NCBI GenBank assembly: GCA_022410635.1 | Contig: JAJVDF010000279.1 | Coordinates: forward strand, 1,117,622 to 1,181,621 | Direction of reading: 5' to 3' | Source: Tretioscincus oriximinensis | Taxonomy: Eukaryota > Chordata > Lepidosauria > Squamata > Gymnophthalmidae | Length of the DNA stretch: 64,000 nt | Shown: in pieces, positions 21,651-32,808 of the stretch | How positions within the stretch are numbered: position 1 is the first letter of the stretch | Layout: every line of letters begins with the position of its first letter | Position numbers and translations under genes: made by a program | The notes under the pieces: generated by a model | Seen by the model: only the letters and a program-made list of their open reading frames with translations | The model's database searches: none | What the model was told of the DNA's origin: nothing

Positions 21651-21850
21651 ATGAAGAATTGTGTTTTTTATACCCCACATTTCTCATCCAAATGGACTCA
21701 AAGAAACTTACATCTATCTTCCCCTACCGCATTGTGATGGTATCTATTAATCTGCTTGCAATTACTTGCTTTCAAACAGCTAGGTTGGCTGAAGCTAAGG
21801 CCAGTAAAGGGTGCTCACTTCTCTCCATAGCAGACTCCACAGAGGCATGA
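21651..21850 (-). mobile_element. SINE family A, diverged
   Basis: TTTTTATACCCCACATTTCTC, ACTTGCTTTCAAACAGC and GGTTGGCTGAAGC match tail and body. Confidence 0.75.
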
Positions 21851-21995
21851 TGCCCCAAACTCTGGCCTTTCTGTTGACAGTTTTTGCTCTTAACCTCTGC
21901 TTAGTAATTCATTAATACCATGCAGGCAGAACTGGTTTATATAAAACATGGACTTCCAATGGTTTTCATTTTATTTTTGCATTTTTATATTCTCA

Positions 21996-22318
21996 CTGGT
22001 GGAATTAGCCCAGCCCCTCCTCCCACTTGCTCCCATCCATGACTCCACCCACTCCTGCCTTGCCCCTCCCATTCCCTTTTCACTTGCTACTTCATTTTAT
22101 TCTTTCTTTCCATTTTCTTTTTCTTTCTTCTTCTTTTCCTTCCTTCCCCTCCCAACATAAATCTGAGTACTGAACCCTGAGGTATTCCACTTCTCACATC
22201 GGACCAATGTTCCGACCCCTTTCATTGGTCTCTGGAGGCTGCCAANGTTCCGAGCCCTGTCATTGGTCGTTTTATCCCGGAATGTTGAACTCTCCCACGT
22301 GCCTTTTATTACTTATGG
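21996..22318 (-). mobile_element. Non-autonomous Helitron, shortened copy
   Basis: Minus-strand copy with 3' end GGGCTAATTCCACCAG|T at 21996 and 5' end about 22318. It keeps two CCAAT-type units and GAGAAGTGGAATACCTCAGGG from the RT block, but most of the RT piece is deleted. Confidence 0.8.
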
Positions 22319-22494
22319 TTTTCTTTGAAATACTATTTCCTCTCTCATCTATAAGAACTGTACAAAACTGAGGCTTCTTAGATGAGAGCAAGTCTAAATC
22401 TTGGTCTCCTACGCCCTTTCTGCACTTATCTGCCTGTGGTCATAATCTGCGGGTTTGGAACAACCAGGTCTGCTAGCTCTTCACTGAGGCGTGG

Positions 22495-22905
22495 ATTTCA
22501 AAGAAATAGTTGTGATAGTCTGGATCCAGAACATCTAGCAAGAAGGACCTTAGAGGCTAACAAGAAAAAGGCAGACAGCATGAGCTTTCGTAGACACATC
22601 TACTTCTTCAGAGGCCATTAGTTTCCAAGTGCTACTAGCCTCTTTGTTGTACTTCTTCAGATGCAGAAGTAGTATGTCTAGGAAAGTTCGTGCCACCTGC
22701 CTTTTGACTTGTTAGTTCCGACGTGTTACAAGCTGGACTTGCTGGACTAAGACCGACATGTCTATTTCTCTGAGAAAAGAAAATGGTAGGCAGCGTGAAC
22801 TTCAGAGTAGGCATCTGAAGAAGTAAACTTATTTATGAAAGCTCATGCTACCTACCTTTTTCTTGTTAGTCTCAAAAGTGCTATGAAGCCTTCTTGTTAA
22901 AGGTT
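22495..22905. repeat. Inverted cluster of three 'TAGACACATCTACTTC' repeats
   Basis: Plus copy 22495-22617 (AGCTTTCGTAGACACATC), then minus copies about 22650-22770 (GACATGTCTATTTCTCTG) and 22800-22905 (AAGCTCATGCTACCTACC). Confidence 0.7.
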
Positions 22906-22969
22906 AACTAAGGAAGGCAGAGGACATATGTTTCTGGTGGAAAAAATATTCTCCAGGGAATGTAACAGA

Positions 22970-23205
22970 AGAATTAAATTGGATAGAGATAATCAGTCTG
23001 GAAGTCCTTGCATATCTTAATAAACTAAATGTTAATAAATCACTGAGTTCAGATGGCATTCATCCCAAAGTTCTTAAAAAAAAACTCAAGTGTGAAATTG
23101 TTGAGTTTTTATCCAAAATATATAATCTTTCCATAAAATTAGGCTTTATGTCTGAGGATCGGAGGGTAGCAAACGTAACACCAATTTTCAAGAAAAGATC
23201 CTGTT
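22970..23205 (+). mobile_element. CR1-like LINE RT fragment (N-terminal RT blocks)
   Basis: The frame from about 23025 reads SSDGIHPKVLKKKLK, then GFMSEDRRVANVTPIFKK, the RT entry block SPGPDGIHP...VLKEL and ANVTPIFKKG of CR1-clade polymerases. Truncated at both ends. Confidence 0.75.
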
Positions 23206-24037
23206 TAGTTGCTGGAATATTGTGTTAGTTTTTCACAACTGGTATCATGTCATGCTTGGGATCATCTATGGCTAAATGATAAAACTGCCTAAAATGCAGT
23301 AGTTCAATCTCCTAGCTCTCACCAGAAGCAAATAATCAGAAACATTTCTGTACCTCTGACAAGAAACATACATGGTGTTATCCATGCATTTGGCCACAAT
23401 TCATGGTTCCCAGCAAGAACAATTATGTGCTCATTAATGCTAAGCTAATGTGATCCTAAATAGTTTTACCACTGAGCAGTAATGACAAACAACAGTCATC
23501 CTAGGCACTTTCATTTCTGAGTCAGCTATTTAGGACAGAACTGATCCTCCATGTATAAAGAAACAAATAAAAAGATATATTACATTCAAATCAGGATGAA
23601 AGAAGAAGAGAAGCAAATCAGGTCACACACTAGCAAAGAAAAATGCTAATTATTTTTATACTTAACAGCTGCTTCCTCCAGAAGGACGGGTAATTCTACA
23701 CCTGCAGTCTTCAAGATATTTGCAGAAAACTCCTGTTCTGCATCAGCTGCCATATGAAAGTGACATGTATTCCATATTCATGAGATTGATGAAGCACAAT
23801 TGAGTTAAGCTGGCAAAAGACATTCTTTGGCAAGACAAGGCTTCCTTCGCATACCCCAAATGTTAGCAGATTTCTCTTGGTGTAACACAGCTTGCAATAT
23901 TTTGGAAATGTTCCTAAAAATGCAAAGAAAATCTATCGAAATGCAAACATTAGAGTTTCTGCTGGGAGACAGCAATCTGAAAGCATTTTGAAAGGGACTT
24001 TCAAAATGATGAAGCCAAATACTTAAAATGTATAAAA
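23206..24037. other. No gene or clear repeat
   Basis: Intronic AT-rich sequence between a CR1 RT scrap and a Helitron end. Confidence 0.5.
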
Positions 24038-24174
24038 CTAGCTAAAAGCCCACAAAATTGTGGGTGTGGATTGATTTCCTCCCCCTCCCTTTCCCCTGTT
24101 TTCCTCTTCTTCCCCTCTCCTCTTTTCCCTCTCCTTGTCTCCTCCCTCATATCCCCTCCCCTATTCCTCCTCCT
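24038..24174 (-). mobile_element. Helitron 3' end of another family
   Basis: On the minus strand a purine-rich tract is followed by a perfect hairpin at 24049-24064 (CCCACAAAATTGTGGG on the plus strand), then CTTTTAGCTAG|T. The terminal sequence differs from the TTCCACTAG family. It is directly followed (plus direction) by a SINE lacking its first bases. Confidence 0.65.
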
Positions 24175-24487
24175 CAGTCGCTAAGGAATCCGTCTCTCGC
24201 CTGGGAGACCGGGTTTCGAAGCCCTGTGTGGGACGTGGGGAGGGGTGAGCACCTTCCACTAGCCTGTAGCTCTAGCCAACCCAGCTATTCGAAAGCATGA
24301 ATTGCAAGAAATTGCAACTGACTGCAAGTAGATACATGGGAACCACCAGAGCCTGGTGGGGAAGGTAGAATGGAAGCCTTCGGGCAAAATATATCCTTGT
24401 AAGCCGCTTTGAGTCCCTTTGAAAGGTGAGAAAAGCGGGGTATAAGAACCAAGTTCTTCTTCTTCTTCTTCTTCTTCTTCTTCTTCT
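24175..24487 (+). mobile_element. SINE family A with long (TTC)n tail
   Basis: CAGTCGCTAAGGAATCCG through box B GGGTTTCGAAGCCC, body and tail to (TTC)n, which runs into the gap at 24488. It lacks the first few head bases and abuts the Helitron end at 24174. Confidence 0.9.
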
Positions 24488-24700
24488 NNNNNNNNNNNNN
24501 NNNNNNNNNNNNNNNNNNNNNNNNNNNNNNNNNNNNNNNNNNNNNNNNNNNNNNNNNNNNNNNNNNNNNNNNNNNNNNNNNNNNNNNNNNNNNNNNNNNN
24601 NNNNNNNCTTCTTCTTCTTCTTCTTCTTCTTCTTCTTCTTCTTCTTCTTCTTCTTCTTCTTCTTCTTCTTCTTCTTCTTCTTCTTCTTCTTCTTCTTCTT
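24459..24700 (+). repeat. (TTC)n microsatellite with internal gap
   Basis: Uninterrupted TTC trinucleotides on both sides of the gap, grown from the SINE tail at 24175-24487. It continues into a C/T-rich stretch ending about 24720. Confidence 0.97.
24488..24607. other. Assembly gap inside a (TTC)n tract
   Basis: 120 Ns with (CTT)n/(TTC)n on both sides (24459-24487 and 24608-24700). The tract begins as the 3' tail of the SINE at 24175. Peptides read across it (poly-Glu, poly-Leu/Phe) are artefacts. Confidence 0.98.
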
Positions 24701-25149
24701 CTACCCCCTTTCCTCTCCCCCCAACCACCAGGCAGCTTGTGGGGGTGGCTTGGTTCTGTTCAGGCCTACCTCCTCCTTAACTACAGCCCTGATTTGCTCT
24801 CAGCCGATCTCCTACCTGGTCTGTCCTCTCTCTCTCTGCTGTCCGCTGTCCATGCTGGGTTGAAAACTCAGCCCTATGGCCCATGAGAAATGTGCTGCAC
24901 GTATTCCAGCGTGCGTCGGGTGCTACCATTTTTGTTCCGACTACTCAGCGTGCCTCTTTGCATGTGTTGCACCACAAGGCGGATATTGCCGTCACTATCC
25001 AACCACCTCCTTATCAGGGGATGGACACACGGTTCACCCAGTCCAATTCCTTGGACGTGCGGCCCGTTTTTCCATTTATTTATTTAAAGACCGACCACTC
25101 GTGGGATGGAAAAGATGTATAGATAAACATGATTTTCTCTATCACACAA

Positions 25150-25270
25150 CCTTAGCACCCTTATGGGTAGAGAGTGAGACAGCTAAGTTTGTTAATGACC
25201 CTAAACTATTCAGAGCAGTGAAAATTTAAAGTGATTGTAAAGAGCTCCAAAATAGATCACTCACAGTTAC
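25150..25270 (+). mobile_element. CR1-like LINE RT fragment (catalytic-motif region)
   Basis: The frame reads AKFVNDPKLFRAV, then after a stop SDCKELQ: the FADDTKLFRAV...SDCEELQ block with the catalytic ADD changed to VND. A dead remnant. Confidence 0.65.
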
Positions 25271-25460
25271 TACAAGAGACCTCATCCTTCAAGGAAATGC
25301 CACAGATAAGTTGACTTATCGCCTGCAACTCCAGAAACCCAAGAATCTTTTATGGGCAAAGAAACATCTGATTTTCAGATAAAGAACTTGATAATAATGT
25401 CAGCAACTGAAGACTTCATGACAAAGTCCATTCTCAACAGAGCAGCATGATTAACTTGTG

Positions 25461-25522
25461 AATTATTCATTCTCTTCTTTTAGTAAAGAAGCTTCTTTAC
25501 TAAAAGAAGAGAATGAATAATT
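25461..25522. repeat. Perfect 62-bp palindrome
   Basis: Arms 25461-25491 and 25492-25522 are exact reverse complements with no spacer, centred on AAGCTT. A partial third copy of the motif TTTTAGTAAAGAAGCTTC follows at 25525-25560. Confidence 0.95.
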
Positions 25523-26309
25523 CTCTTTTAGTAAAGAAGCTTCTTCTTTTAGTAAAGACTCTATAGAAATGCATCTTTTTATCAGCAAAGACCAAGAGAG
25601 AGAACAGAAGCAAAACCAAACTTATACAGATCTCCACAATGAACCGGTTAGAATTGTATTAATCTCTTCCTATTCAAATGCATTTTGCCAGCCAGTGCCA
25701 CATTTCAGATATCTAGAACAAAGTCTATCTTTGTGCCTTGTTAATATTCACATCCCAAATACAATACAGGGACAGAAAATAATATCCTCCCTCCCCACCC
25801 TCTTTTCCACCCTTTTGCAAAAGATGGAAGCAATAAAAGGCAGAAAATAATGGTCACTCCAAGTTGATTTTTTTCGCCAGTGCAATTTTGTACTGCCAAA
25901 TGCTATATATATACAAAACACGTATACATGTATATACATATACACAAATACACACATACACAAATATACATATACACAAGTACAAATATAAAGAAATAAA
26001 TGACAACTAAGTAGATGGAACCATAAACTGTCTTCCCCTTTTTAGTATTATTATGCTAAATACTTTTCTCATCTAAGTCATTTTAGTAATTATGCTTCCT
26101 CAACCACTATGAAGCCCCCCCCTTCATAGCATTAATAGAAGGTTTCCAAATTTGCTAACATCACTTCCCACTTGTTCTGTTATCAATCGCAACTGATTTT
26201 GATTCCTCGGCTTGTTCAAACACTCCTTTACCCTAAAAATGTGACTCCCAAGTGTGCTAGAGAAGTGTTAGGAGTATCTGGGCCAGCAGGTCTTAGGCCC
26301 GGGCCCTTA
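25523..26309. other. No gene; simple sequence only
   Basis: AT-rich with the TA/CA-rich patch at 25900-25985. Confidence 0.5.
25900..25985 (+). repeat. (TA/CA)n-rich simple sequence
   Basis: TATATATATACAAAAC followed by degenerate ATACACAAATACACAC repeats. Confidence 0.8.
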
Positions 26310-26540
26310 AAATCTCAGACATCATGAGTGCAGTTTCTGTGCAAAATTTGATGACGTCACTTCTGGTCCCACAGCCGGAAGTGACACCATTGTGGGCATG
26401 ACATGATTTGTGATGTCACTTCCAGCCCCCAGTGACATCCCCAAACAAGAGATGAATTTCTCTGTATGAGATTTTGTACACCGTATGAATGAGAAATCTG
26501 ATAAACCATGCGAGATTCTCATACAACTCCCAACACTGGA
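26310..26540. repeat. Repeat with CRE and ETS-like motifs
   Basis: TGACGTCA at 26352-26359 and CCGGAAGTGAC at 26375-26385, then TGATGTCACTTCC. Similar blocks at 35130-35255 and 35545-35700. Confidence 0.5.
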
Positions 26541-26724
26541 TTTCATATTATAGTTATAGCACTCACTACCTGTTATTTATGACTCCACTCACTACCTAAT
26601 CTAACTTTTCCAATCTAACTCACCTCTAAGCCTAACTTTTCTTCCCTATAACAATGATCAGAAGCAATGGGCAAACTGGTGTGTAAATGATCCCATACCA
26701 GAATCCTTCAAAAGTTATGGATTG

Positions 26725-27165
26725 TAATTATTTATTTTTCTATTTAAACTTGCATCCTGCCCTATACCCAAAGATCTCAGGGTGGCCAACAATAAAAGCA
26801 AAAATGCAAAACTGACATTATAAAACAAAATCTGAAGGAGGCGAAGAAAAAGCCTGACACAGATTAAAAAATTGTGTCTTCAAGATTTTCTGAAAGAAGA
26901 CAGTTATGCTGATTAATGCACTTCAAGAGGGAAACTGTTCCACAGCCTGGGGGCTCCCACGGAGAAGACCGTAGACCCCTGGTTCCCACTCCATTTGCTA
27001 TACAACCAGGAAGGCTTCCCCTGCAGACCTCAAGGCCCAAGCAGGTTGAAATGGGAGAAGCATTCCTTTAGATATTTGGGGCCCAAGTTATTTAGGGCCT
27101 TATAAGTTAAGGTTAACATCTTGAATTGGGCTCAGTAGTGAATTGGCAGTCAGTGGTAGCTGGCT
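26725..27165 (-). mobile_element. L2-like LINE 3' end
   Basis: TTATTTATTTTTCTATTT tail, CCTATACCCAAAGATCTCAGG, then GGGCCCAAGTTATTTAGGG and TTGAATTGGGCTCAGTAG. Confidence 0.87.
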
Positions 27166-27909
27166 AAGACCGTATTCCCTAGAGCTGATGGGACTTAATA
27201 GTCCAAAACAAATAGATACCATCAGGCTGGCTTACCTCTTCACTTCCCCAAATTATCTTCACAAGCCACAAGCTCACAAAGGAGAAGGGAAAAACATTAA
27301 GTACAAATAACAGTTGGCTAGTACCCAAATCCTGAGCTGTAGGCATTTCATAATGAGCTCTATTTTTTCATTCACTTTCTTTTCCAAAGCACTGAAGTTG
27401 TAAGGTTACGTCTCCGCTCAGGTTACCGCCCAAACTTCCTGGCCAAGCTGATATAAAAGGGAGTTTGCTACAATCAGGCTGGGATAAATGGAACAGAATT
27501 TCCACAGTGTCGGCCATTGTATTTGAACGAAAGTACATTGTTTAAGGAATTCACAGAACAGTGTGCAGAGTGTACAGCAGAGTACACTACTCTCATGGCT
27601 GGAGGGCAGAAAACTTGAAGTGAAACTTTTTCAGAATTCAAATTTACTAATTAGGAAGTCTGAAGAGGTATCCCTTAGCTACCAGGAGACTAAAAAACTA
27701 GGGCCTGAAGCTTAATGGCAAAAACTGACATTACATCTCTACCGAAACCCAATTCTATCAAAGAATCAAGGTATTCAGAAGAGGTGTGGGCTTTTACATT
27801 CCTAAGAAACCTCAAGCTGGCCAATTTAGATTCTTTTCATAAATAGACCTTTCCTTCTGAAAACAAGGCGACAGAGGTAGCCACAGGCAAGAATGTAAGC
27901 GAACATCTA
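27166..27909. other. No gene or clear repeat
   Basis: Unique-looking intron DNA up to the palindromic MITE. Confidence 0.5.
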
Positions 27910-28117
27910 GGCTGACCAGATGACCTTTTTTGGGTGGTGGTGGTGTTGAAAACCCATTTTTGGGGTGCCTCCCGTTTTTTTCTGAGGAAAAAAAATTAAA
28001 AAACCAAAACCTTTTCAAAAAAAATCTTTTTTTGAAAAGAATTTTTCCCAGAAAAAACTGGGAGGCACCCCAAAAATGGGTTTTCAACCCCCCCCCCAAG
28101 GGGTCATCTGGTCAGCC
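27910..28117. mobile_element. Palindromic MITE, 208 bp, TA-flanked
   Basis: Almost whole-length palindrome: GGCTGACCAGATGACC ... GGTCATCTGGTCAGCC with TA on each side; inner arms share TTTTTGGGGTGCCTCCCG and its complement. Same family at 59421. Confidence 0.9.
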
Positions 28118-28124
28118 TACATCA

Positions 28125-28790
28125 GATGAGCCCTGTTGAATGGGACCAGAGCCCATCTAGTCCAATCTTCTGTCTCACACAGTGGCCCACCAATTGCACC
28201 TGGGCAGTCTGAAGCAGAGGAAGGCAAAATCTTCACCTGTTCTTGACACCCTGCAAATGGCATTTCAGGAATACTGTCTATTGCTGCATCCTGGAACCAG
28301 CATCAAAAGATCCATCCTAGAAGCTATTTATACCCTTGGTGTCCATAAACTTGTCTAACCCTGTCTTAAAGCTACCCAGGCTGCTAGCTACCACCACCTC
28401 TTCTGGAAGTAAGTAAAACAGGCTAACAAGCCTCTGGGTGAAAAAATATTTGCCCTTGCCTATCCTCACTCTTCTGCCGATAAGTTCAAAGAATGGCGCC
28501 TGGTTCTAGTGTTGTATGATAACGAAAAACATTTTTCTTTTTTCACCTTATCCATCCCATGCATGATTTTATACACTTCAAACAGATCATCTCTTAAACA
28601 CGGTCTTTCGAGGCTGAAGAGGCTCAGACGTTGCAGCCTGTCTTTATAAGACGTTTGCAGCCTATCTTGATCATTCTTGTTGCCCTTTTCTGCACCTTCT
28701 CCCATTCCACAATATCTTTTTTGAGATGTGGTGACCAGAACTGTATACAGTATTCCAAACATGGCCTGACAAGTATATATGTTAAGAACT
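28125..28790 (-). mobile_element. CR1 3' half with RT C-terminal coding remnant
   Basis: 3' UTR from 28125, then antisense FSLSYNTRTRRHSL, RPCLRDDLFEVYKIMHGMDK and LSLFSLE. Same organisation as 61998-62658 but more decayed. Confidence 0.85.
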
Positions 28791-29247
28791 ATAGAGACAC
28801 ACATACCAGAAAAGTGAAGACATTACTACAAATTACTACAACCATTCAGCATTTAAAGGGTCTAATGCAGGCTATGAATCTGGCATTTCCGCCATCGTAG
28901 GCTAAGAAAGATGTAGCGGAGCTTCCCACGCTCCCAGGCGCTCACACAGCTTCTCTGGGGTCAGCAACTGAAAGAACTTAGCAAAGTTGCAGAAACCAGA
29001 TACACAGCATTTTCATGTTAAAAGCTCAGCTGTCTCCCTGCTCTAAGATCATCTTATATGGTGAAAGCAGTGATAAGATTGGAAAGAGCCACACAGATTT
29101 GAGTGACAAAACCGTTTTTGTTTTCTTGTGGCAAATCCTGTTCACACAAACAGATGTTTCCCATCAGCATGCAATTGTAAACTCAGAATTCAAGGACCAG
29201 CTTAAAAGATTTAGTAACGCTTGCATGAAATGTATAAGAAGAGTCAG

Positions 29248-29340
29248 GAGTGCCTATAGCTCAGGGCTGGAGCATATTGCCTGGGAAAGTGGAAAGCCAC
29301 TGGTTCAACTTCCAGACCCTCCATGAAATATCTCTTAAAG
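29248..29340 (+). repeat. tRNA-like SINE head fragment
   Basis: GAGTGCCTATAGCTCAGGG, GCATATTGCCTGGG and CTGGTTCAACTTCCAGACC resemble a common squamate tRNA-derived SINE head; the 3' part is not recognised. Confidence 0.6.
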
Positions 29341-29351
29341 GAAGGGTTTCA

Positions 29352-29430
29352 TCATAGAATTGTCGCAATATCATAGAGCTGGAAGGTCCTCCAGGGCCAT
29401 CGGGTCCAACCCCCTGCTGAAGGCCAGGAG
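29352..29430 (-). mobile_element. CR1 3' end, ATTCTATG-tail subfamily
   Basis: ATCATAGAGCTGGAAGGTCC, TCCAGGGCCATCGGGTCC, AACCCCCTGCTG. Confidence 0.8.
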
Positions 29431-29515
29431 AGGGCTCTCACCCCTCTCCGACACAGGCCTCGAAACTGGATCTCTCAGCTGAAAGACTGGGTCTTGGCAA
29501 CTGCCCCATTCATAC
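29431..29515 (-). mobile_element. SINE family A head fragment joined to CR1 end
   Basis: CTCTCCGACACAGGCCTCG and AAACTGGATCTCTCAGCTG are antisense box B and head; adjacent to the CR1 terminus at 29352-29430. Confidence 0.6.
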
Positions 29516-29610
29516 AAAATTGTCTACGAATCAAGCTTGTCTATAAAAGCTCACGTTGCCTACCTTTTTCTTACTAGTTCTTAAAGGGCTACGACACCTC
29601 CCTGTTAGAT
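29516..29610 (-). repeat. 'TAGACACATCTACTTC' repeat fragment
   Basis: AAGCTCACGTTGCCTACC, TTTTTCTTACTAGTTC, GCTACGACACCTCCCTG. Confidence 0.55.
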
Positions 29611-29629
29611 ATTAGGAAAATATAAGTTA

Positions 29630-29775
29630 ATATTTTATTTATTATATATTTATTGTGTTTATGTTCTACCCTTCACCCGAGGGTCCCAGAACATTTCACA
29701 ATGGCAAAAAGGAAAAAAAATATATAAAGAGATAAAGCATACATTAAAATACACTATAAAATATAACCCATCCTA
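29630..29775 (-). mobile_element. L2-type LINE 3' tail
   Basis: ATTTATTATATATTTATTG, CTACCCTTCACCCGAGGG, TCCCAGAACATTTCACAATG. Confidence 0.7.
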
Positions 29776-30879
29776 ACCAAGGGTTACCAAATGTCCAGAT
29801 GTAATAAATACAGGACAAGTCCGTGTTTTGGATTGTATTTGATTGTATTTATTTTGGGGCTGGGGGATGTTTGGGGAGTATTCTTTGCAACTTCCATGAA
29901 TTTAAACTTCTTTTAAAAGTTTTTGTCCTGGTTTCGTCCTACATATTAATATTCCTGTCCTGCTTTGCAATTTTGTGATATGGATAAGCCTCCTTTATCC
30001 CACCCCTAGCAAGACTACAGGAAACTAAACAGGGAAGGTCTGAATGAAGAGGAATATTTTAAGCAGGGTCATTTGGACTCCATTTCTAAGCAGTATTTAG
30101 GCTTCAACTGAGATGTCCAACATTTTATACTGGCCAACCCAAAATATTGTTTTGTTTATTTGTTTCATAAAACCTTGAGAGCTTTCGGTACCCATTACAT
30201 AAATAGGTTTCAGGATTTCATGAAGTTTTAACAGTCATGAGTGCATTTGAAACACCCAAAAAATGTGACAGCTCTATAGTATAGCTTCAGATTTTTGGAT
30301 TCTGCTGATTCCTGCTCCAAAAATCTGCTAAGCTGCAAGTAAATTATGTGTTAGTTATGTGAAAACAGGCAATGCAAATCAGATTCTTAAGAAGCAGGGT
30401 GCTGTTGAGCAACAGTTGTGAAAGCAAAGAGAACATCAGAATGCCCCTGCTGTATCAAAGTCAGAATCTCTGGCCTTCCTGGTCATACCATTTTGTACCA
30501 CAGCATCCTGTTGCTATAGGTGGCTTCCACTTGCAGGCAGGAGACCTGCCAAGCCACTTACTTCTGATAAAGATGGCAGGTTCTGGGTGCATGTGTCTGG
30601 AAATCTAATGGAGTACTTTTGTATAATGAGCTTCCCACATCTACTGCGCTTTGATGATCAGGAAAATCATGGTTAGGACAATTTCTTGTGGTTTCCAAAG
30701 GTTACCAACAGTTTAGTTTTGGAAGCAGCATCACTTTCCCATGCAGGCATTACGGCTTTTTTAGATAATCTGTTGCATCTATTTTATAAGGATTTCATTT
30801 GGACTTGCCCAGCAGAGAGCCAAATAGAAATACCCCCGAAACTGCTCTCCCTTCCCTACCCTCAGATTCTGTTGTTTTA
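29776..30879. other. No gene or clear repeat
   Basis: Short tandem GATTGTATTT at 29831-29850; frames under 80 residues. Confidence 0.5.
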
Positions 30880-30990
30880 ATATGTTAAGTTGGTTTGAAT
30901 ATGTTGACTTTTTTATTGTTAACAGCCCTGAGACCTTCAGCTTTAGGGCAGAATAAAAATGTAAATAAAATAAATATATATTATCAAGGA
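30880..30990 (+). mobile_element. L2-type LINE 3' tail
   Basis: ATTGTTAACAGCCCTGAGACC, TTCAGCTTTAGGGCAG and (AAATA)n. Confidence 0.75.
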
Positions 30991-31328
30991 TTGTGAAATA
31001 TGTTGAGCATATTTCTCAGACAGAAACAGGGAACTCAGCTTCAGTTGCAACTGAACAGAGATCATTTCCATGAGACCACAAATTGTTTATGTTTTACTAC
31101 CTACAATACAGAGAGAGATGATGTTTTCTTGTATCATATTTGTGTTCCTGTTCTCTGCTTGAAAGATGGTCACTTGATGTATCACCTGAGTGATCTTTAT
31201 GGACTTTACTTATTTTGCTTATTTTACTTATTCTATAAATAAAGTAAAGAAATAAAGAACCTTCCTTTGGAATGAAGGAAACATTGTTTGGACGATGTGT
31301 TCATCAAACAGATTTTTGGGGGGCTAAG

Positions 31329-31500
31329 AACATCAGAACACAAGAGGAGCCCTGCTGAATTTGGACCAACTAGCTCAGCGTTCTGTCTCACACAGTGGCC
31401 CACCAATTGTACTGGGGAATCTCAAGCAGAAGGCAAAATCCCGAGGCTCCATCCTAGTAACTTATCTAATCCTGTCTTAAAGCTACCCAGGCTTTAATAG
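31329..31500 (-). mobile_element. CR1 3' end, TTCTTATG-tail subfamily, internally deleted
   Basis: AACACAAGAGGAGCCCTGC, TTCTGTCTCACACAGTGGCC, CCTGTCTTAAAGCTACCCAG. Confidence 0.75.
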
Positions 31501-31734
31501 TTCCTGCTAATTAAACCCCTATATATATCATGAATATATATTCATGATTTCTCTTGCCTTCAAACCCCAGGACTAAGGAAAGGGCACAGGTTTCAATAAA
31601 GCTGGTAAGCTCAAAAGGAGATTTATCCCCCATCTCTTTTGAAATGACATGCCTCCAGATAAGAAACACAAAACAGTAACTACAGCAATAATCTATAGAT
31701 CACCTGGACTCCCTGACATAATTTTCAGCCTGAT

Positions 31735-31880
31735 TTCGGACTCCGTTTGCAAGGCGTACAGATGGGAATGTTGTGTTCCACAGCTCCAGACTGCCCAAGT
31801 GCAATTGGTTTGCCACCATGTGAGAATGCTGGACTAGAGGGGCCTGATTCTCTTTCTAGAAGTGAGCAGGGCTCTTCTTA
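31735..31880 (+). mobile_element. CR1 3' end, diverged
   Basis: CAGACTGCCCAAGTGCAATTGG, GGACTAGAGGGGCCTGATTC, CAGGGCTCTTCTTAGGCTC. Confidence 0.65.
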
Positions 31881-32154
31881 GGCTCTTGTGGTTGTGCACA
31901 GTTTATCTTTGCACAGCCTCTATTTACCTACATGTTCTATGTCTCAAAACATGATTTTAGTGACCAAATGGGATTAATCATGTCTTCTATTTCTCCTGGG
32001 GTCAGTTCAAAAGAAAAGGCTTCCTTCCTCGTATCAAGGCGTTTACTTTAACAATTAACTTACTCACCAAACTAGCAGAACAATAGCAAGATTTCCCTAA
32101 AGGGGAGAAGGAATTAGATAAAATCCAAGGAGGACAAAATGCAACGCCAGGCTT

Positions 32155-32300
32155 AATTCAGAAAGTCCAGCAAGTGGGGCTTGTAGCAAGAGACTGATAA
32201 GAGAAAGCATATCTGTTCCTGACATAGTAGACGTGTCCACGAAAGCTCATGCTGCCTACCTTTCCCTTATTAGTCTTGAAAGTGCTGCAAAATATAAGGT
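32155..32300. repeat. 'TAGACACATCTACTTC' repeat, mixed orientation
   Basis: AGAAAGTCCAGCAAGTGGGG (plus) followed by GACGTGTCCACGAAAGCTC and GCTGCCTACCTTTCC (minus). Confidence 0.6.
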
Positions 32301-32489
32301 GTTATTTATTCCATGTGTTGTTTTGCTAAAATGAAGGGGAGGAAGAAGTAATACAGTGTGTAACAGAGACACCGAAAAGAATAAAGATTATTTCTGAGAT
32401 GATTAACAATGGAAGAATTGTTCATGGATGCCTCCAGTTACAAATATATCATTATCAACTATAATGAGTCCATGGCATAGTACTTAGAG

Positions 32490-32808
32490 CAGGGGGCCTC
32501 AAACATCTAAAACAGGGGGCCAGTTCACTGTCCCTCAGACCATTGGAGGGCCAGACTAAAACTATGAACAAATTCCTATGAGCACTACACATATCTTCTC
32601 TGAATCCCATGTTCCTCTCCTAGAAGCAGCTGAAGAGGCTGGAGCCAGGAAGGGAGGAGAAAGAGGGGGAGGAGGGGAGGAAAGAAGGGAAAGAGACAGG
32701 GAGCTCAGGAAAGAAAGGGGGGAGGGAAGCGGCTGGCGCTGTTGCGGACAGGATAAATGTCCTTGGCAGGCTGCATGGCCCCCCCGGGCCTTAGTTTGAG
32801 GACCCCTG
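32490..32808. mobile_element. hAT-type MITE with perfect 8-bp target duplication
   Basis: Termini CAGGGGGCCTCAAAC and GTTTGAGGACCCCTG, bounded on both sides by ACTTAGAG (32482-32489, 32809-32816). Interior GA-rich (32620-32735); peptides from it are artefacts. Confidence 0.93.

Noticed and set aside
24285..24863. Poly-Glu and poly-Leu/Phe frames
   Set aside because: Translation of (TTC)n and the gap.
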